Positions 59,841 through 64,000 of a DNA stretch of 64,000 bases are shown here, piece by piece. The notes beneath the pieces are model-generated. The model saw only the letters and a program-made list of their open reading frames with translations. It did no database searches and was not told the DNA's origin. Source of the DNA: Mycoplasmatota bacterium. Lineage in GTDB: Bacteria > Bacillota_I > Bacilli_A > RF39 > UBA660. Position 1 is the first letter of the stretch; every line of letters begins with the position of its first letter. The DNA lies in the NCBI GenBank assembly GCA_022771205.1, contig JALFCF010000007.1, positions 57,105 to 121,104 on the forward strand. Direction: 5' to 3'. The translations under genes and the position numbers were made by a program.

Positions 59841-62136
59841 AACCGGCAGTTTTGTTCAAAAAGCATTAGACGATGTTAGTTTACAGTTTAGAAGAAATGA
59901 GTTTGTTAGTATTTTAGGACCCAGTGGTAGTGGTAAAACAACTTTATTAAATATTATTGGAGGACTAGATCACTATGACTCTGGAGATTTAATCATTAAT
60001 AATAAATCAACAAAAAATTATAAAGAAAATGATTGGAATGCTTATCGTAATAATTGTATTGGCTTTATTTTTCAAAATTATAATTTAATTAATCATATTA
60101 CAATTTTAGAAAATGTAGAAATGGGCATGACCTTAAGTGGAGTATCGACAAAAGAAAAACGTAGACGAGCAGAAGAAGCACTAGAAAAAGTAGGGCTAAT
60201 AGAACATGCTCATAAAAAGCCAAATCAATTATCCGGTGGTCAAATGCAAAGGGTTGCAATAGCTAGAGCTTTAGCCAATAATCCTGATATCATATTAGCA
60301 GATGAACCAACTGGTGCTTTAGATACCAAAACCAGTAAGCAAATTATGGATTTAATAAAGGAAATATCAAAAGATAAATTAGTTATAATGGTAACCCATA
60401 ACAAAGAATTAGCAGAAAAGTACTCTACTAGAATCGTAGAGTTAAAGGATGGACAACTATTAAAAGATTCTAATCCTGTAAAAAATGAAGAGAAAGTAAA
60501 TAAAGAATTTATTATCAAGAAAACTGCTATGAGCTTTTGGACTGCCTTAAAACTATCTTTTAATAATATAAAGACAAAAAAAGGAAGAACTGCACTAACT
60601 GCCCTCGCCTCATCTATAGGAATTATTGGTATTGCATTAATACTAGCATTATCGAATGGTTTTCAGACCAAAATAGATGAATATGAGCAAGATACATTAT
60701 CTCAGATGCCTATTACCATTAATACACAAGCTATGAATATGAATGAAGAAACGATGCAAGAAATTGCCAAAAACAATGAAAAACATAAAGAATATACGAA
60801 TAAAAAAATTGTTTATCCAAAAGAAAACGAATTAGAAACCATGTTACATATAAATAAGATTGATAAACAATATATTGATTATATTGAATCAATTGATAAA
60901 GATAAATTAAGTGCAATAAGTTATGAATATGGAACTACACTAAATGTTGTTACTAAAAAAAGTGATGATACTTATGCCATGGTTCCAACTGCTACTAACT
61001 ATTCTATGTCAACAACATCAATGACAGGAATTATGGGATGGACATTATACCCAGAAAGCATTAAAGGAAAAAGCTCTCTAGAAAAAGATTATGATGTATT
61101 AGCAGGATCTATTAATCAAGAAAAACCGGGAATTGTTTTAGCAGTAAATTCAAGAAATGAATTAGATAAGTCAACATTAGAACAATTAGGAATTGATACC
61201 AGCAAGAAAATATCTTTTGACAATATTTTAGATAAAGAATTAAAGGTGATTCCTAACGACATATATTATAACGAAGTAAATAACTACTTTATTCCAAGCA
61301 CAGACTATAAAAGTATGTATGAGAATAATGAGTCTATAACAATAAAGATACAAGCTATTATTCGTGGCAAAGAAGATAAAAAGCAGTTGACACAGTCAGG
61401 AATTTACTATAATAAAGCCTTAGTAGATGAAATAATAACTAATAATAAGAATAGTAAAATTGTAAATAAACAAAAAGAAGTAACATATAACGTGTTAACA
61501 GGACAACCATTTGATAAAACAGCATCAACAATTACAAAAGATAATGTTTTAGGAATCCTAGGTGCAGAAGTGACTCCATCCATTATCTATCTTTATCCAC
61601 AAGACTTTGAAACTAAAGATTATATTGTAGATTATCTTGACGCTTATAATAAAGGAAAAAAGGATAGTGATAAAGTACTTTATACAGATTATGCCGCTAT
61701 GATAAGCAGTTTATCAGGAAGTATTATGGATGCCGTTACTTATGTGTTAATTGCATTTTCATCAATATCACTAGTAGTGTCTTGTATTATGATTGCGATT
61801 ATAACATATATTTCTGTATTAGAGCGAACAAAAGAAATTGGAATATTGCGAGCACTAGGTGCGAGAAAAAAAGATATAAAGAGAGTATTTAACGCTGAAA
61901 CATTTTTGATTGGGGTATTTTCTGGACTTCTAGGAATTATAATTGCGGAATTATTAACGTTCCCAGCCAATGAAATTATAGAAAAGTTATCAGATTTGCC
62001 AAATGTTGCACAATTAAATCCAATTCATGCTATAATATTAGTAATTATAAGTGTTACATTAACGGTAATAGGAGGATTAATACCAGCAAGTATTGCTTCC
62101 AAAAAAGATCCGGTAGAAGCACTTAGAACAGAATAG
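59806..62136 (+). CDS. ABC transporter with fused ATPase and FtsX-like permease (MacB-like)
   Basis: 776 residues from ATG 59806 (AAGGAGGA upstream). ATPase (1-225): GPSGSGKTT, LSGGQMQRVAIARAL, ILADEPTGALD, VTHNKELAE. Membrane part: first helix at about 260-285 (ALASSIGIIGIALILALSNG), a ~360-residue outside domain, then three helices of the FtsX domain (VLIAFSSISLVVSCIMIAII, ERTKEIGILRALGARKKDI). It belongs to the MacB/BceAB mechanotransmission class that resists or exports antimicrobial peptides and other envelope compounds. The substrate is unknown. Confidence 0.92.
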   Translation: MLELKNIKKSYKTGSFVQKALDDVSLQFRRNEFVSILGPSGSGKTTLLNIIGGLDHYDSGDLIINNKSTKNYKENDWNAYRNNCIGFIFQNYNLINHITILENVEMGMTLSGVSTKEKRRRAEEALEKVGLIEHAHKKPNQLSGGQMQRVAIARALANNPDIILADEPTGALDTKTSKQIMDLIKEISKDKLVIMVTHNKELAEKYSTRIVELKDGQLLKDSNPVKNEEKVNKEFIIKKTAMSFWTALKLSFNNIKTKKGRTALTALASSIGIIGIALILALSNGFQTKIDEYEQDTLSQMPITINTQAMNMNEETMQEIAKNNEKHKEYTNKKIVYPKENELETMLHINKIDKQYIDYIESIDKDKLSAISYEYGTTLNVVTKKSDDTYAMVPTATNYSMSTTSMTGIMGWTLYPESIKGKSSLEKDYDVLAGSINQEKPGIVLAVNSRNELDKSTLEQLGIDTSKKISFDNILDKELKVIPNDIYYNEVNNYFIPSTDYKSMYENNESITIKIQAIIRGKEDKKQLTQSGIYYNKALVDEIITNNKNSKIVNKQKEVTYNVLTGQPFDKTASTITKDNVLGILGAEVTPSIIYLYPQDFETKDYIVDYLDAYNKGKKDSDKVLYTDYAAMISSLSGSIMDAVTYVLIAFSSISLVVSCIMIAIITYISVLERTKEIGILRALGARKKDIKRVFNAETFLIGVFSGLLGIIIAELLTFPANEIIEKLSDLPNVAQLNPIHAIILVIISVTLTVIGGLIPASIASKKDPVEALRTE

Positions 62137-62145
62137 GAGAAATGT

Positions 62146-62814
62146 ATGGAAAAGTTTATGAAGAAATTTTTAAGATCATCAATTATAACGTCTGCGATTT
62201 TAATCATCTTAGGACTTCTATTAATCTATAAATCAGAAAACACTATTATGACAATCTCTTATGTCATAGGAGGTGTACTAATAGCGATTGGAGCATTAGC
62301 TTTAATTAGATATGTGAAAAATGGTGAAAGCCCAGCTTTACGAAATGAATTAGATATAGTTTACGGAATAGTCACTGTGATTTTTGGTATAATCATTATC
62401 AAAAATTATCAAGCAATTGCTAGTATCATCCCTGCAGTAATTGGTATTGCAATTATCATTAGTAGTGCAGGAAAATTAAATTATGCATTTCAATTAAAAT
62501 CGGATGAAAACAGATTATGGAAAACTACTATGGTAATATCTATTATTAGTACTTTATGTGGGGTAGTATTATTATTTAATCCATTTGAAGCAGCTCTAGG
62601 AATTATGAAAATTATTGGAGCGTTTATTATTATCTATGCAGTATTAGATATAATATCTACACTTGCCATAAAAAGTAGTGTTACTAAAATAAGAAAAGCA
62701 ATGGAAGAAACAATTACTGATGCAGAAATTATAAGTGAAGATGACAATAAAGAAAGAGATACAAAAACTAAATCAAAGAAGAAAAATCGAAAAAAAGCAA
62801 AAGATGAAAAATAA
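62146..62814 (+). CDS. DUF308 (HdeD-like) membrane protein
   Basis: 222 residues with six hydrophobic helices in three pairs (SSIITSAILIILGLLLIY; YVIGGVLIAIGALALI; YGIVTVIFGIIII) and a highly basic C-terminal tail (TKTKSKKKNRKKAKDEK). The pattern fits the DUF308/HdeD group. SD TAGGAGA nine bases after the ABC gene, so probably in the same operon. Function unknown. Confidence 0.8.
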   Translation: MEKFMKKFLRSSIITSAILIILGLLLIYKSENTIMTISYVIGGVLIAIGALALIRYVKNGESPALRNELDIVYGIVTVIFGIIIIKNYQAIASIIPAVIGIAIIISSAGKLNYAFQLKSDENRLWKTTMVISIISTLCGVVLLFNPFEAALGIMKIIGAFIIIYAVLDIISTLAIKSSVTKIRKAMEETITDAEIISEDDNKERDTKTKSKKKNRKKAKDEK

Positions 62815-62826
62815 GGAGGGTTATAG

Positions 62827-62997
62827 ATGAATAAACTAATACTTATTGCAACACTTTCAGAAACAATTGAAAAATGGAATGATAAGTTAGATTCTATAGC
62901 CGCAGAATATATGGATAGTCCTTTCTTCGGTGCCCTTGTCGTAATCGTAGTTTTCATCTTTGGATGTTGGGCAATTTCGTATCTAACAAAGAAGTAA
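62827..62997 (+). CDS. 56-residue single-pass membrane protein
   Basis: Frame MNKLILIATLSETIEKW to SYLTKK, ATG 62827 behind a perfect GGAGGG, 12 bases after the DUF308 gene. An amphipathic N-terminal helix, then one membrane helix (FFGALVVIVVFIFGCWAISYL). No family recognised. Probably a small subunit or regulator made with the ABC/DUF308 operon, which ends here at a terminator. Confidence 0.7.
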   Translation: MNKLILIATLSETIEKWNDKLDSIAAEYMDSPFFGALVVIVVFIFGCWAISYLTKK

Positions 62998-63030
62998 AAA
63001 GAATGTATAAAATTTCACATTCTTTTTTTC
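62998..63030 (+). terminator. Terminator of the VanZ-RDD/ABC operon
   Basis: AAGAATGT / ACATTCTT stem (loop ATAAAATTTC) with a T run. Confidence 0.8.
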
Positions 63031-63083
63031 TTAGTTGAAAAAGAATGGAAAAAAAGTTATAATACAAAAGAAGCGAGGTAAAA

Positions 63084-63632
63084 ATGGAGGAAGAAAAATT
63101 AGAAATCGGAAAAAAATATCAGATTCACAGTTATAAACATGACAGCAAAATTCACCGTTCCTGGGATGAGGCAGTTTTACTAGATATCCAAGATGATTAT
63201 TTAATATTTGGAAACGAAAAAACTAAAGTAACAGAATCTGATGGTAGAACATGGCATACTAAAGAACCAGCAATTTTATACTTTTTTAAAAATCAATGGT
63301 TTAATATTATAGGTCAATGTAAAAAAAATGGAATATATTATTACTGCAATATTGCTTCTCCTTATATAATAGAAGAGGGAACTATTAAATATATTGATTA
63401 TGATTTAGACTTGCGAGTATTTCCTGATGGAAGTTTCAAAGTATTAGATAGAGGAGAATATAAATATCATAAGTCCATTATGAATTACTCAGACGATTTA
63501 GATATGATTCTAAAATCAGAACTTACTTCATTGATTGAAATGGTTAGAAACAAAGAGCCCATGTTTAATACCGAGACTATCGAAAAATATAACCATATAT
63601 ATAATGAGATAAAAAATAAAAAAGAGAGATAA
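63084..63632 (+). CDS. DUF402 protein (nucleoside tri-/diphosphatase-like)
   Basis: 182 residues fitting the DUF402 family (Ntdp of Staphylococcus, RNase-associated domains): IHRSWDEAVLLD near the N-terminus, GRTWHTKEPAILYF, KNGIYYYCNIASPYI, the acidic metal-binding IKYIDYDLDLRVFPDG, and LDRGEYKYH. Characterised members hydrolyse nucleoside di- and triphosphates with Mg or Mn. SD GAGGT before ATG. Single gene with its own terminator, just upstream of the rRNA operon. Confidence 0.88.
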   Translation: MEEEKLEIGKKYQIHSYKHDSKIHRSWDEAVLLDIQDDYLIFGNEKTKVTESDGRTWHTKEPAILYFFKNQWFNIIGQCKKNGIYYYCNIASPYIIEEGTIKYIDYDLDLRVFPDGSFKVLDRGEYKYHKSIMNYSDDLDMILKSELTSLIEMVRNKEPMFNTETIEKYNHIYNEIKNKKER

Positions 63633-63657
63633 AAAAAGAACGAAAGTTCTTTTTTTC
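63631..63657 (+). terminator. Terminator before the rRNA operon
   Basis: AAAAAAAGAAC-GAAA-GTTCTTTTTTT. Confidence 0.88.
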
Positions 63658-63684
63658 TTCTTCTAGGATAGATAAAATAACCAA

Positions 63685-63876
63685 AAAAACCAGTAAAATA
63701 AAAAAATTTAAAAAAAAATGAAAAAAATGTGAAAATTGTGTTGACTTTGCTAATTTTATTTGATATATTAACAATGCAACTCGGAAATAACACACAAAAT
63801 GATCTTTGAAAACTAAGCAAAACGTCAATTTTGAGACAGTTAGGATTGAACAATAAAACAAACTAATTAAAATAAA
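63685..63876 (+). promoter_or_regulatory. rRNA operon promoter and leader
   Basis: An A-rich tract (UP-element-like, 63690-63730), then TTGACT (63741-63746), a 17-base spacer and TATATT (63764-63769). The leader contains TGATCTTTGAAAACT, a sequence type found just ahead of 16S genes in Firmicutes that takes part in processing or antitermination. Confidence 0.85.

Positions 63877-64000
<124 letters not shown>

Overview
The window comes from a low-GC, AT-rich Gram-positive bacterium. The start of its 16S rRNA, its strong Shine-Dalgarno (SD) sites (AGGAGG, or AGGTGA before ATG) and its gene content fit a gut Bacillota of the Bacilli/Erysipelotrichia/former-Tenericutes grade. The rplM-rpsI-cwlD neighbourhood, also known from Bacillus, suggests a spore former or a descendant of one. 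Host genes use TGG for Trp and several end in TGA. The only tRNA-Trp seen has a CCA anticodon, so the standard bacterial code applies. The assignment to a group is inference.

Layout. 1-3.0 kb: end of an unknown secreted or membrane protein, an L13 leader, rplM-rpsI, a ZIP metal transporter and a CwlD-type amidase. 3.0-8.4 kb: a reduced type VIIb secretion locus (EssC-like ATPase, YukD, two tiny helical proteins). 8.4-19.8 kb: a SpoIID-like protein lacking its catalytic Glu, a zinc phospholipase-C-like protein, an Abi_2 protein translationally coupled to an HtrA protease, a CorA transporter, an ABC exporter, a CcdA-thioredoxin fusion, a GH25 lysozyme and a HIT-GNAT fusion. 19.9-21.5 kb: a small leader peptide and an intrinsic terminator directly ahead of a short RelA/SpoT homologue whose synthetase motif looks dead.

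21.5-30.6 kb is the most striking part. A LysM amidase gene is split in its second LysM domain by a 7.9-kb island carrying a large serine recombinase, a TetR regulator, a 1354-residue MMPL transporter with internal repeats, a broken CmpB-like gene and a candidate structured RNA. Both junctions share AGGTGATAC. Joining them restores a 401-residue, four-LysM amidase exactly in frame. The two element ends together form a near-perfect dyad, as expected of a serine-integrase attP.

30.6-44.5 kb: a GntR-controlled ABC operon, thiol-redox proteins (CPHC protein, FTR-like protein, radical SAM protein), an HExxH protein, a Ca-type P-ATPase, an FkbM methyltransferase, a DUF523 remnant, a lipoprotein, an aminotransferase-GNAT fusion and a zinc efflux module (ArsR sensor, HMA chaperone, P1B-ATPase). 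44.5-64 kb: a Cys-rich protein, a UvrD-like helicase, a frameshifted HAD phosphatase, a PASTA protein, an unknown 762-residue protein coupled to a cold-shock-like protein, AdhE, a CDP-alcohol phosphatidyltransferase, tRNA-Trp, an aquaporin-like channel, a DUF3048 protein, GpsA, a VanZ-RDD fusion, a MacB-like ABC protein, small membrane proteins, a DUF402 protein, and an rRNA promoter with the first ~124 bases of 16S rRNA.

All family calls come from reading motifs by eye; no database search was run.
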